From positions 1-5,604 of the forward strand of contig MEKM01000008.1 of NCBI GenBank assembly GCA_001766965.1: a DNA stretch of 5,604 bases, written 5' to 3'. Position 1 is the stretch's first letter; each line of letters begins with the position of its first letter. Positions 1 through 5,495 of the stretch are shown here, in pieces. The position numbers and the translations under genes are program-made. Origin of the DNA: Acidobacteria bacterium RIFCSPHIGHO2_01_FULL_67_28. GTDB taxonomy: Bacteria > Acidobacteriota > Terriglobia > Acidiferrales > 2-02-FULL-67-57. Under the pieces are notes generated by a model. That model was not told the origin of the DNA and made no database searches. It saw only the letters and a program-made list of their open reading frames with translations.

Positions 1-88
1 CGGCGATGGTGAAATCAGTTTCGTGGCCGACGCCGGTGATGACGCGGCGATGGTGAAATCAGTTTCGTGGCCGACGCCGGTGATGACG
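1..88. repeat. Perfect 44-bp tandem direct repeat (two copies) at the window edge
   Basis: Bases 1-44 and 45-88 are identical, abutting copies of a 44-bp unit beginning CGGCGATGGTGAAATC and ending GGTGATGACG. The unit lies inside xseA (read on the minus strand) and encodes the ITGVGHETDFTIA segment. Because 44 is not a multiple of 3, the second copy in reading direction (44-1) is read in another frame, as ASSPASATKLISPSP, instead of the expected DFVADLRAPTPSA-type continuation of the family. No base differs between copies. The duplication starts at base 1, which suggests a contig-end assembly artefact, but a real recent slippage duplication cannot be excluded. Confidence 0.97.
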
Positions 89-801
89 GGGATCTTCGAG
101 GCGGCGATGGCGCGCGCCAGAACTTCTTCATTGAAGGCCCACAGGTCTTCGAGCGAGCCGCCGCCGCGGGCGAGAATGATGACGTCCACCCGGGGCGCGG
201 CGCGGTTGAAATACTGCAGGGCTTCCACCATCTCCTCGGCCGCGCCTTCGCCTTGCACCCGCACCGGGTAAAGCAGCAGGTGGAGGTTTTCGTAGCGGCG
301 GCGCAGGATGCGGATCATGTCGGCGACGGCGGCGCCGCGCGGCGAGGTGATGAGCCCGAGGCGCTGCGGCAGCATGGGCAGCGGCTTCTTGCGGGCGGCG
401 GCGAAGAGCCCTTCGGCTTGCAGCCGCGCTTTCAACTGCTCGAAGGCCAGCTGCAAAGCGCCCAGGCCGACCGGCTCGAGGTAGTTCACCAGCAGCTGGT
501 ACTCGCCGCGCGCCTCGTAGACCCCGAGCGCCCCGCGCACCGTTATCTCCAAGCCGTCTTCCGGCCGCAGCCGCAGCAAGCGCGTGTCCTTCTTGTTCAC
601 GAAGCAGCGCAGTTGCGCTGAAGCGTCCTTTAGGGTGAAGTAGTAGTGGCCGTAAGGAGAGACGCGGAAGTTCGACACCTCGCCCTGCACCCACAGGTCG
701 CGGAAGGCGCGCTCCAGCAGCTCGCGCACCTGCGCCGTCAGCTCCGCGACGCGCCAGACCTTGCGCTCGGGAACGAGTTGAAGTTGCCGCTGCTCGGCCA
801 C
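1..801 (-). CDS. xseA: Exodeoxyribonuclease VII large subunit, 3'-incomplete and frame-shifted at the edge
   Basis: XseA is the catalytic large subunit of exonuclease VII, which with several XseB subunits degrades single-stranded DNA in both directions in the cytoplasm during repair. Seen: 252 clean codons from GTG at 801 down to base 46. Residues about 14-108 form the N-terminal OB-fold, with VWRVAELTAQV and VQGEVSNFR...GHYYFTLKD. The nuclease domain starts near residue 115 and carries LGLITSPRGAAVADM, ILARGGGSLEDLW and GVGHETDFTI. D161, R212, H245 and D248 align with the residues reported as essential in E. coli XseA (D155, R205, H238, D241). The family is about 400-460 residues, so roughly 40 % is missing. 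In bases 1-44 the frame is shifted by the 44-bp duplication, so residues after A252 are not native-like. GTG 801 is the only start after an in-frame TAG upstream and has a GGAG five bases before it. It is last in the sucCD-ndk run, 70 nt after ndk. Confidence 0.95.
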   Translation of the reverse strand, partial: MAEQRQLQLVPERKVWRVAELTAQVRELLERAFRDLWVQGEVSNFRVSPYGHYYFTLKDASAQLRCFVNKKDTRLLRLRPEDGLEITVRGALGVYEARGEYQLLVNYLEPVGLGALQLAFEQLKARLQAEGLFAAARKKPLPMLPQRLGLITSPRGAAVADMIRILRRRYENLHLLLYPVRVQGEGAAEEMVEALQYFNRAAPRVDVIILARGGGSLEDLWAFNEEVLARAIAASKIPVITGVGHETDFTIAASSPASATKLISPSP

Positions 802-871
802 GCTATCTCCGCCCGAAAAGCCAGAACACCAGCGAGAGTACCACTATCCCGGAGGGACGCAGGAGAAAAAC
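802..871 (-). other. 70-nt ndk-xseA spacer with a 22-codon hydrophobic in-frame reading stretch
   Basis: The spacer has no terminator-like hairpin, so ndk and xseA are probably co-transcribed. Directly after the ndk TAG, the same frame stays open for 22 codons and closes with TAG at 805-803, one base before the xseA GTG. The last part reads IVVLSLVFWLFGRR, a hydrophobic run capped by two arginines. It has no ATG; an in-frame GTG (the first V of VVLSL) could start a 13-residue peptide. It could be a small leader peptide coupled to xseA, a readthrough tail of Ndk, or chance. Chance is the default. Confidence 0.25.
807..810 (-). promoter_or_regulatory. Ribosome binding site deciding the GTG start of xseA
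   Basis: On the minus strand GGAG is followed by five bases (ATAGC) and then GTG. No ATG or other plausible start lies between the in-frame upstream TAG and this GTG, so the site fixes the XseA start. Confidence 0.7.
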
Positions 872-1291
872 CTAAAGCAGCTCGTGGGCGGAAAAGAAGT
901 AGCCGATTTCAAAGGCGGCGGTGTCGGGGGCATCCGACCCGTGGGTGCAGTTGTTCTGGACGCTCGTGCCGAACTCGCGCCGGAGCGTGCCCGGAGCGGC
1001 CTTAGCGGGGTCGGTCGCGCCCATCACCTCCCGCCAGCGCGCGATGGCGTTTTCGCCTTCGAGCACGAGCACCACCACTTTCCCCGAGCTCATGAAATCG
1101 GTGAGCGGCTCGAAGAACGGCTTGCCGCGGTGCACAGCGTAGAAACCTTCCGCCTGCTTCTTCGAGAGCGCCGCCGTTTTCTGGGCCACAACCTTGAACC
1201 CTTCTTGCCGGACGCGCGCCAGAATCTTGTCGGCAAGGCCCCGCGCCATGGCGTCGGGCTTGATGATGGCGAGCGTTCGCTCCACGGCCAT
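872..1291 (-). CDS. ndk: Nucleoside diphosphate kinase
   Basis: Ndk transfers the gamma-phosphate of an NTP to an NDP by a phosphohistidine ping-pong mechanism, balancing cytoplasmic nucleotide pools. The protein is 139 residues, normal for bacterial Ndk (about 135-145). Seen: the N-terminal ERTLAIIKPDA with K11; Y51 and F60 near the base-stacking site; R87 and T93 in WREVMGATDP; R104 in GTLRREF; and the active-site block NNCTHGSD with N114 and catalytic H117. The C-terminus AAFEIGYFFSAHELL is the usual acidic/aromatic end. The start ATG shares its A with the sucD stop (TGATG), and a strong GGAGGA lies seven bases upstream inside the sucD tail, implying translational coupling. The link with succinyl-CoA synthetase makes sense: NTP made by SucCD is a direct Ndk substrate, and physical association of the two enzymes is reported in Pseudomonas. 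Confidence 0.98.
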   Translation of the reverse strand: MAVERTLAIIKPDAMARGLADKILARVRQEGFKVVAQKTAALSKKQAEGFYAVHRGKPFFEPLTDFMSSGKVVVLVLEGENAIARWREVMGATDPAKAAPGTLRREFGTSVQNNCTHGSDAPDTAAFEIGYFFSAHELL

Positions 1292-2178
1292 CAGCGCTTC
1301 CTCCGCTTCTTCTTGAGCACGGCGGCGACGGTGGCGCCAATCTCCGCGGGGCTTTCCGCCACGGTGACTCCGGCCTTGCGCAGCGCCGCCATCTTTTCCT
1401 TGGCCGTGCCGGCGCCGCCGGCGATGATGGCGCCCGCGTGGCCCATGCGGCGCCCGGGCGGCGCGGTGCGCCCGGCGATGAAGCCCACCACCGGCTTGCG
1501 CACGTGCTTTTTGATGTAGGCGGCTGCCTGCTCTTCGGCCGCGCCGCCGATCTCGCCGATCAACACGATGGCTTTCGTCTCCGGGTCGTCGTTGAAGAGG
1601 CGCACGGCGTCGGTGAAGCTCGTGCCGATGATAGGGTCGCCGCCGATGCCGATGCAGGTCGACTGGCCCAGGCCGAGCGCGGTCAACTGCGCCACCGCCT
1701 CGTAGGTCAGCGTCCCCGAGCGCGACACCAATCCCACCGGCCCGCGCTGGTGGATGAACCCCGGCATGATGCCGATCTTGCATTGGCCCGGCGAGATGAT
1801 GCCCGGGCAGTTCGGCCCGATCAGCCGCGTGCCGCGCGCGGCCAAGAAGGCGCTGACTTTTACCATGTCGAGCGTGGGAATGCCTTCGGTGATGCAGACG
1901 ACGAGCGGCAGGCCGGCGTCGGCCGCTTCCAGTACCGCGTCGGCCGCGAAGGGCGGCGGCACGAACACCACTGACGCGTTCGCGCCCGTGGCGCGCACCG
2001 CCTGCTCCACCGTGTCGAACACCGGCACGCCCAGATGCTTCATCCCGCCCTTGCCCGGCGTCACCCCGGCGACCACCTTCGTCCCGTACTCCAGCATCTG
2101 CCCGGCGTGGAAGCTGCCTTCGCGGCCCGTCAGGCCCTGCACCACGACGCGCGTCTTGTTGTCAACCAGGACGCTCAT
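1291..2178 (-). CDS. sucD: Succinyl-CoA synthetase (succinate-CoA ligase) alpha subunit
   Basis: SucD is the CoA-binding, histidine-phosphorylated subunit of succinyl-CoA synthetase, which converts succinyl-CoA + NDP + Pi to succinate + CoA + NTP in the TCA cycle. The protein is 295 residues (family about 288-305). Seen in order: the CoA-binding Rossmann region with VVVQGLTGREGSFH (12-24) and GTKVVAGVTPGKGG (32-45); VPVFDTV; CITEGIP (95-101); GPNCPGIISP (121-130) with the conserved Cys124; SRSGTLTYE (152-160); GIGGDPIIG (177-185); and the ligase domain with GFIAGRTAPPGRRMGHAGAI, in which H247 is the phosphorylated histidine (H246 in E. coli). The start ATG overlaps the sucC stop as ATGA, so translation is probably coupled. 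The tail KKKRRKR is more basic than usual and also encodes the ndk ribosome binding site. Confidence 0.98.
   Translation of the reverse strand: MSVLVDNKTRVVVQGLTGREGSFHAGQMLEYGTKVVAGVTPGKGGMKHLGVPVFDTVEQAVRATGANASVVFVPPPFAADAVLEAADAGLPLVVCITEGIPTLDMVKVSAFLAARGTRLIGPNCPGIISPGQCKIGIMPGFIHQRGPVGLVSRSGTLTYEAVAQLTALGLGQSTCIGIGGDPIIGTSFTDAVRLFNDDPETKAIVLIGEIGGAAEEQAAAYIKKHVRKPVVGFIAGRTAPPGRRMGHAGAIIAGGAGTAKEKMAALRKAGVTVAESPAEIGATVAAVLKKKRRKR
1299..1304 (-). promoter_or_regulatory. Strong ribosome binding site for ndk inside the sucD 3' end
   Basis: GGAGGA lies seven bases before the ndk ATG. It is formed by the Arg/Lys codons of the basic SucD tail. It supports the ATG at 1291 as the true ndk start rather than any upstream in-frame start inside sucD. 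Confidence 0.75.
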
Positions 2179-3338
2179 TGTTTCTTCGCCCGGGCTACTA
2201 CTTTTTCGGCGGCGTCTTTCATGTCGGCCGCCACCGTGAAGTTCAGGCCGGACTTCCGCAGAATCTCCCGGCCTTGCTTGACGTTCGTGCCTTCCATCCG
2301 CACCACGATGGGCACGGTGAGATGCAGCTGCCGCGCCGCCTCCACCACGCCGGTCGCCAGGCGGTCGCAACGCAGGATGCCGCCGAAGATGTTGATGAGC
2401 ACGGCGCGCACGCTCTTGTCAGCGACGAGAATCTTGAAGGCTTCGCGGATCTGCTCGGCGCTGGCCCCGCCGCCGACGTCGAGGAAGTTGGCCGGCTGGC
2501 CCCCGGCAAGCTGGATGATGTCCATGGTGGACATCGCCAGGCCCGCCCCGTTCACCATGCAGCCGACGTTGCCGTCGAGCTTGATGTAGTTCAAGGAGTG
2601 CTTGGAGGCTTCGATTTCGAGCGGCTCTTCTTCGTTCAGGTCGCGCAGCGCGGCCAGCTCCGGGTGACGGAAGAGGGCGTTGTCGTCGAAGTTGATCTTG
2701 GCGTCGAGCGCCACCAGCCGTCCGTCGCGGGTCACGATGCAGGGGTTGACTTCGACCAGCGAGGCGTCCTGCTCGACGAACACGCGGTAGAGCGCGGCTA
2801 GCAGTTTGGCGGCTTGCTTGCCCAGCTCGTCCTTCAGGTCGAGCCCGAAAGCCAGCCGCCGAGTCTGAAAAGCGGGCAAGCCGGTAGCAGGATCGAGCGC
2901 CGCCTTCAGAATGGCCTCGGGGTTTTCGCGCGCGACCTCTTCGATCTCCATCCCCCCGGCGGCCGAAGCCATCACCACCACGCGCGCCAGCGCCCGGTCA
3001 ATCACCAGGCCGAGATAGAGCTCGCGCTCGATGGGAAGCGTCTCTTCCACCAGCACGCGCCGCACCACTCGCCCCTGCGGGCCGGTCTGCGGGGTGACAA
3101 GCGGCCGGCCGAGCATGGCCGCCGCGTGCTTTTCGGCGTCGGCGGGCGTCGCCGCTTTGCGGATGCCGCCGCCCTTGCCGCGCCCGCCGGCATGAATCTG
3201 CGCCTTGACGACCACTTCGGCGGCGAGGCGCGCCGCCACCGCCGCGGACTCTTGCGGCGTCGAGGCCACCTCGCCCCGCGGGATGGGCACGCCGTAACGG
3301 GCGAAAATCTGCTTGGCCTGGTACTCGTGAATCTTCAT
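2175..3338 (-). CDS. sucC: Succinyl-CoA synthetase (ADP/GDP-forming) beta subunit
   Basis: SucC is the nucleotide-binding beta subunit that determines ADP or GDP use and pairs with SucD. Length is 387 residues, essentially the E. coli size (388). Seen: the N-terminal MKIHEYQAKQIFARYGVPIP; the ATP-grasp core with VVVKAQIHAGGRGKGGG (42-58), including the GRGK loop; EETLPIERELYLG (98-110); LVEVNPC (194-200) with the Mg-binding N198; LDAKINFDDNALFRHPE with Mg ligand D212; KLDGNVGCMVNGAGLAMSTMD; and the C-terminal ligase domain with ANFLDVGGGAS and NIFGGILRCD. Nucleotide specificity cannot be decided by eye. It is the first gene of the minus-strand operon. The ATG at 3338 gives the canonical N-terminus, although the only SD-like GAGG is about 12 bases upstream and weak. 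Confidence 0.98.
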   Translation of the reverse strand: MKIHEYQAKQIFARYGVPIPRGEVASTPQESAAVAARLAAEVVVKAQIHAGGRGKGGGIRKAATPADAEKHAAAMLGRPLVTPQTGPQGRVVRRVLVEETLPIERELYLGLVIDRALARVVVMASAAGGMEIEEVARENPEAILKAALDPATGLPAFQTRRLAFGLDLKDELGKQAAKLLAALYRVFVEQDASLVEVNPCIVTRDGRLVALDAKINFDDNALFRHPELAALRDLNEEEPLEIEASKHSLNYIKLDGNVGCMVNGAGLAMSTMDIIQLAGGQPANFLDVGGGASAEQIREAFKILVADKSVRAVLINIFGGILRCDRLATGVVEAARQLHLTVPIVVRMEGTNVKQGREILRKSGLNFTVAADMKDAAEKVVARAKKQ

Positions 3339-3422
3339 CGCGCGCGAACGCCTCGGGGCTGTTGCTCTGGGAGTTGCGGCGGTAGAATGTCGCTTTTACC
3401 GCCGAGACGAAACGCCGAGTAT
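3339..3422. promoter_or_regulatory. Divergent sucC / trpD intergenic promoter region
   Basis: These 84 bases separate the two divergently read operons and must hold both promoters unless transcription starts inside genes. On the plus strand TAGAAT (3383-3388) is a good -10-like hexamer, with TTGCTC (3362-3367) as a possible -35 at a short 15-bp spacing. A start near 3395 would leave a roughly 28-nt leader before the trpD ATG at 3423. On the minus strand TAAAAG (3398-3393) is a weak -10 candidate for sucC, with no clear -35. Both candidates lie in the inverted repeat at 3377-3404. Confidence 0.5.
3377..3404. repeat. 28-nt inverted repeat (11-nt arms, 6-nt loop), possible operator
   Basis: The left arm CGGCGGTAGAA (3377-3387) pairs with the right arm TTTTACCGCCG (3394-3404) around TGTCGC. 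Ten of 11 pairs are Watson-Crick and one is G/T. It sits in the middle of the divergent spacer and overlaps the -10 candidates on both strands, a position typical of a dimeric repressor site. No T-tract follows on either strand, so it does not look like an intrinsic terminator. No known operator consensus is recognised. Confidence 0.6.
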
Positions 3423-4499
3423 ATGGAACCCGCGGAGCGAAATCAAGAACCCGCCCCGGCGCTCGCCGCCGCGCTGGCGCAACTCGCCGCCGGGCGCCAC
3501 CTCGACCGCCGGCAAGCGCGCGCCGCCATGGAGGTCATCCTGCGCGGCGAGGCGGGCGACGCCCACATCGCCGCCCTGCTCGCCGCCCTGCGCACGAAGG
3601 GCGAGACCGTCGAAGAGATTGTCGGCTTCGCCGAAGCCCTGCGCGCCCACGCCCGGCCTCTTTTCGCCGCGAACGGACGTCCGGCCGGCAGGCTGGTGGA
3701 TACCTGCGGCACCGGCGGCGACGCGGCCGGCACCTTCAACGTCTCGACCGCCGCCGCCTTTGTGGCCGCGGCGGCCGGCGTCCGCGTGGCCAAGCACGGC
3801 AACCGCTCGGTTTCCAGCCGCTGCGGGAGCGCCGACGTGCTCGAAGCGCTCGGCGTGAACATCCTAGCCGAGCCGGAGCGGGTGGCCGCGGCCATCCGGG
3901 AGCTCGGCATCGGCTTCATCTTCGCGCCCAGCGTCCACACCGCCATGCGCAACGCGCAGCGGGCGCGGCGGCAGCTCGGGGGACGCACCGTCTTCAATCT
4001 GCTCGGGCCGTTGACCAATCCCGCCGGTGTGGACGCGCAGGTCGTGGGCGTGCCCGAGCCGCGCTGGCTCGAGCCCATGGCCGAAGCGCTCCGGGCGCTC
4101 GGCGTGCGCCACGCTTTTGTCGTGCACAGCCGCGACGGGCTCGACGAAGCCTCGCTCGCCGCGGCGACCGAAGTCGTCGAGCTGCGCGACGCCCAGACGC
4201 AGCGCTTCGAGCTCACACCGGAAGATTTCGGCCTGCCGCGCGCGCCCCGCGAAGCGCTCGCCGGCGGCGACGCCGAGACCAACGCCAAGATCATCGAGCG
4301 GGTCTTCGCCGGCGAGCGCGGCCCGCAGCGCGACGTCGTCCTGATGAACGCCGCCCTGGCGCTGGTTGTGGCCGGGCAGGCGCGCGACTACCGCGAGGGA
4401 GTAGCGCAGTCCCGCCAGGCGCTCGAGTCCGGCGCCGCCCGCGAACGACTGCGCGCCCTGGTCGAGTTTACCAACCGCCCGCGGGAGCAGACCCGATGA
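3423..4499 (+). CDS. trpD: Anthranilate phosphoribosyltransferase
   Basis: TrpD condenses anthranilate with PRPP to give phosphoribosyl-anthranilate in tryptophan biosynthesis. The protein is 358 residues, close to the family's 335-350, with a slightly long Ala-rich N-terminus. Seen: the alpha-helical N-domain with LLAALRTKGETVEEIVGFAEA; the PRPP loop DTCGTGGD (93-100); TFNVSTA (104-110); KHGNRSVSSRCGSADVLEALG (124-144) with H125 and N127; anthranilate-site R182 in RARRQLGGRTVFN; NLLGPLTNPAG; and the Mg-binding DE pair in DGLDE (D241, E242). The ATG at 3423 is preferred over the in-frame ATG at 3387, because 3387 lies within the promoter-like TAGAAT and dyad. The SD before 3423 is weak (GAG, 3 bases away). 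It is divergent from sucC and overlaps the next gene as ATGA. No other trp gene is in the window. Confidence 0.97.
   Translation: MEPAERNQEPAPALAAALAQLAAGRHLDRRQARAAMEVILRGEAGDAHIAALLAALRTKGETVEEIVGFAEALRAHARPLFAANGRPAGRLVDTCGTGGDAAGTFNVSTAAAFVAAAAGVRVAKHGNRSVSSRCGSADVLEALGVNILAEPERVAAAIRELGIGFIFAPSVHTAMRNAQRARRQLGGRTVFNLLGPLTNPAGVDAQVVGVPEPRWLEPMAEALRALGVRHAFVVHSRDGLDEASLAAATEVVELRDAQTQRFELTPEDFGLPRAPREALAGGDAETNAKIIERVFAGERGPQRDVVLMNAALALVVAGQARDYREGVAQSRQALESGAARERLRALVEFTNRPREQTR
4484..4487 (+). promoter_or_regulatory. Ribosome binding site for the methyltransferase gene
   Basis: GGAG inside the trpD 3' end lies eight bases before the ATG at 4496. With the ATGA overlap it supports that start and coupling to trpD. 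Confidence 0.6.
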
Positions 4500-5287
4500 G
4501 CCGCGCCCAGCTCTACGACGAGCGCGTGGCGGAATACTACGACCTGCTGCCGCTGTCGAAGGACCGGCGCGACGTGGAGTTCTATCTCGCTTGCGCGCGC
4601 GCCGCCGACGGGCGCGTGCTGGAACTCGGCTGCGGCACCGGCCGCGTCCTCATCCCCATCGCGGCGGCCGGGCTGGAAGTCGTCGGGCTCGACCTCTCCG
4701 AGGCCATGCTCGCCAAGTGCCGCGAGAAGCTCCGGGCGCAGCCGGCGGAGGCGCAGCGCCGCGCGCGGCTGCTGCGCGGCGACATGACGGACTTCAACCT
4801 GGGCGAAGCCTTTGCCCTGGTCATCATTCCCTTCCGGCCGTTCCAGCACCTGCTCGGGGTCGAGCAGCAGCTCGCTTGTTTGAGTTCGATTGCGCGGCAC
4901 CTGGCGCCGGCCGGAAGGCTCGTCCTCGACGTCTTCCAGCCCGACCTGCGCCGGCTGCACGACCCGGTCTACCAGCAGGAAACCGAAGAAGTGCCGGAGC
5001 GGACGCTTCCGGACGGCCGGCGCTTCCGCGTCACCTCGCGCGTGCTGGCTTTCCGCCGCGCCGAGCAGATCAACGAAGTGGAGCTCATCTATCACATTAC
5101 TTCCCCGGACGGGCGCGCGGAGCGGATTGTCGAGCCGCTCACCATCCGCTATTTTTTCCGCTATGAGCTGGAGCACCTGCTGGCGCGCGCGGGCTTCCGC
5201 GTGATGGAAGTGTTCGGCGACTTCGACCGCTCGCCTCTGCGGGATGATTCGCCGGAAATGATCTTCGTGGCGGAGAAGACGACATGA
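4496..5287 (+). CDS. Class I SAM-dependent methyltransferase, substrate unknown
   Basis: This 263-residue protein has the Rossmann-type SAM-binding fold. Seen: a short helical N-terminus (LYDERVAEYYDLL) common in this family; motif I VLELGCGTGR (41-50) that binds SAM; EVVGLDLSEAML (61-72), whose Asp would contact the ribose hydroxyls; RGDMTDFNL (94-102), the adenine-side acidic motif; ALVIIPFRPFQHLL (107-120), the strand-4 motif; and a strand-5 region GRLVLDVFQPD (140-150). The last 100 residues are a beta-rich part followed by YELEHLLARAGFRVMEVFGDFD. No signal peptide or membrane segment is seen. The acceptor (small molecule, protein or RNA) cannot be read from the sequence. It is coupled to trpD upstream and to a 63-residue protein downstream by 4-nt overlaps. 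A role in tryptophan metabolism is not implied by sequence. Confidence 0.93.
   Translation: MSRAQLYDERVAEYYDLLPLSKDRRDVEFYLACARAADGRVLELGCGTGRVLIPIAAAGLEVVGLDLSEAMLAKCREKLRAQPAEAQRRARLLRGDMTDFNLGEAFALVIIPFRPFQHLLGVEQQLACLSSIARHLAPAGRLVLDVFQPDLRRLHDPVYQQETEEVPERTLPDGRRFRVTSRVLAFRRAEQINEVELIYHITSPDGRAERIVEPLTIRYFFRYELEHLLARAGFRVMEVFGDFDRSPLRDDSPEMIFVAEKTT
5272..5275 (+). promoter_or_regulatory. Ribosome binding site for the small downstream gene
   Basis: GGAG in the methyltransferase 3' end lies eight bases before the ATG at 5284. This good spacing supports translation of the 63-codon gene. Confidence 0.6.
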
Positions 5288-5475
5288 GCCAGGTCGTGCT
5301 GGTGCGGGAGTGGGACTCGGACACCTTTCACAAGAAGGTGGCCGAGCTGGAAGCGCAGGGCTACGAGGCCGCGCGCGAGACCTACCGCATCCTTCCCGAA
5401 ACCCACCCCGAAACCGGCGAAGTCCTGCACCTGCACTCGATCGAAATGCGCAAGCCCGACCCGGGCGAAGCGTGA
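5284..5475 (+). CDS. Small protein of unknown function (63 aa), coupled to the methyltransferase
   Basis: I do not recognise a named family with certainty. The protein begins SQVVLVREWDSDTFHKKVAELEAQGYEAARETYRI and ends LHLHSIEMRKPDPGEA. It reads as a beta strand (VVLVREW), an amphipathic helix (DTFHKKVAELEAQGY), a second strand (YEAARETYRI), a Pro-rich turn with PETHPETGE, and a third strand (VLHLHSIEMRK). This beta-alpha-beta-beta pattern loosely resembles small DUF1737-like proteins (helix ending in L..GW/GY), but that is only a resemblance. It has no signal peptide, membrane segment or metal motif, although HLH could be a coincidental His pair. Support for a real gene is the ATGA overlap with the methyltransferase, a GGAG at good spacing, and a sensible folded-protein composition. 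It is probably cytoplasmic and the last gene of the trpD operon. Confidence 0.8.
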   Translation: MSQVVLVREWDSDTFHKKVAELEAQGYEAARETYRILPETHPETGEVLHLHSIEMRKPDPGEA

Positions 5476-5495
5476 GCGCGGCGACCGCAGGCTGA

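Noticed and set aside
1..88. Repeat pair as a CRISPR remnant or mobile-element site
   Set aside because: The copies abut with no spacer and lie inside xseA coding sequence; a tandem duplication or assembly error explains them fully.
128..694. 188-codon minus-strand reading frame in the xseA region
   Set aside because: It is one frame off the true XseA translation, which carries all family motifs; a GC-rich shadow.
1292..1783. N-terminal extension of the ndk frame into sucD
   Set aside because: It is an out-of-frame Arg/His-rich shadow of sucD; the canonical Ndk N-terminus starts at the TGATG overlap with a strong SD.
1438..1974. 178-codon plus-strand frame opposite sucD
   Set aside because: Antisense shadow of a highly conserved gene, with no motif and biased composition.
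2179..2370. N-terminal extension of the sucD frame into sucC
   Set aside because: The SucD family begins at MSVLVDNKTR, with ATGA overlap; the extension is a shadow of sucC.
2814..3422. Upstream extension of the trpD frame across sucC (a 561-codon reading frame in total)
   Set aside because: The extra 203 codons are antisense to the well-supported sucC and give a His/Arg-rich shadow translation; the TrpD family begins near 3423.
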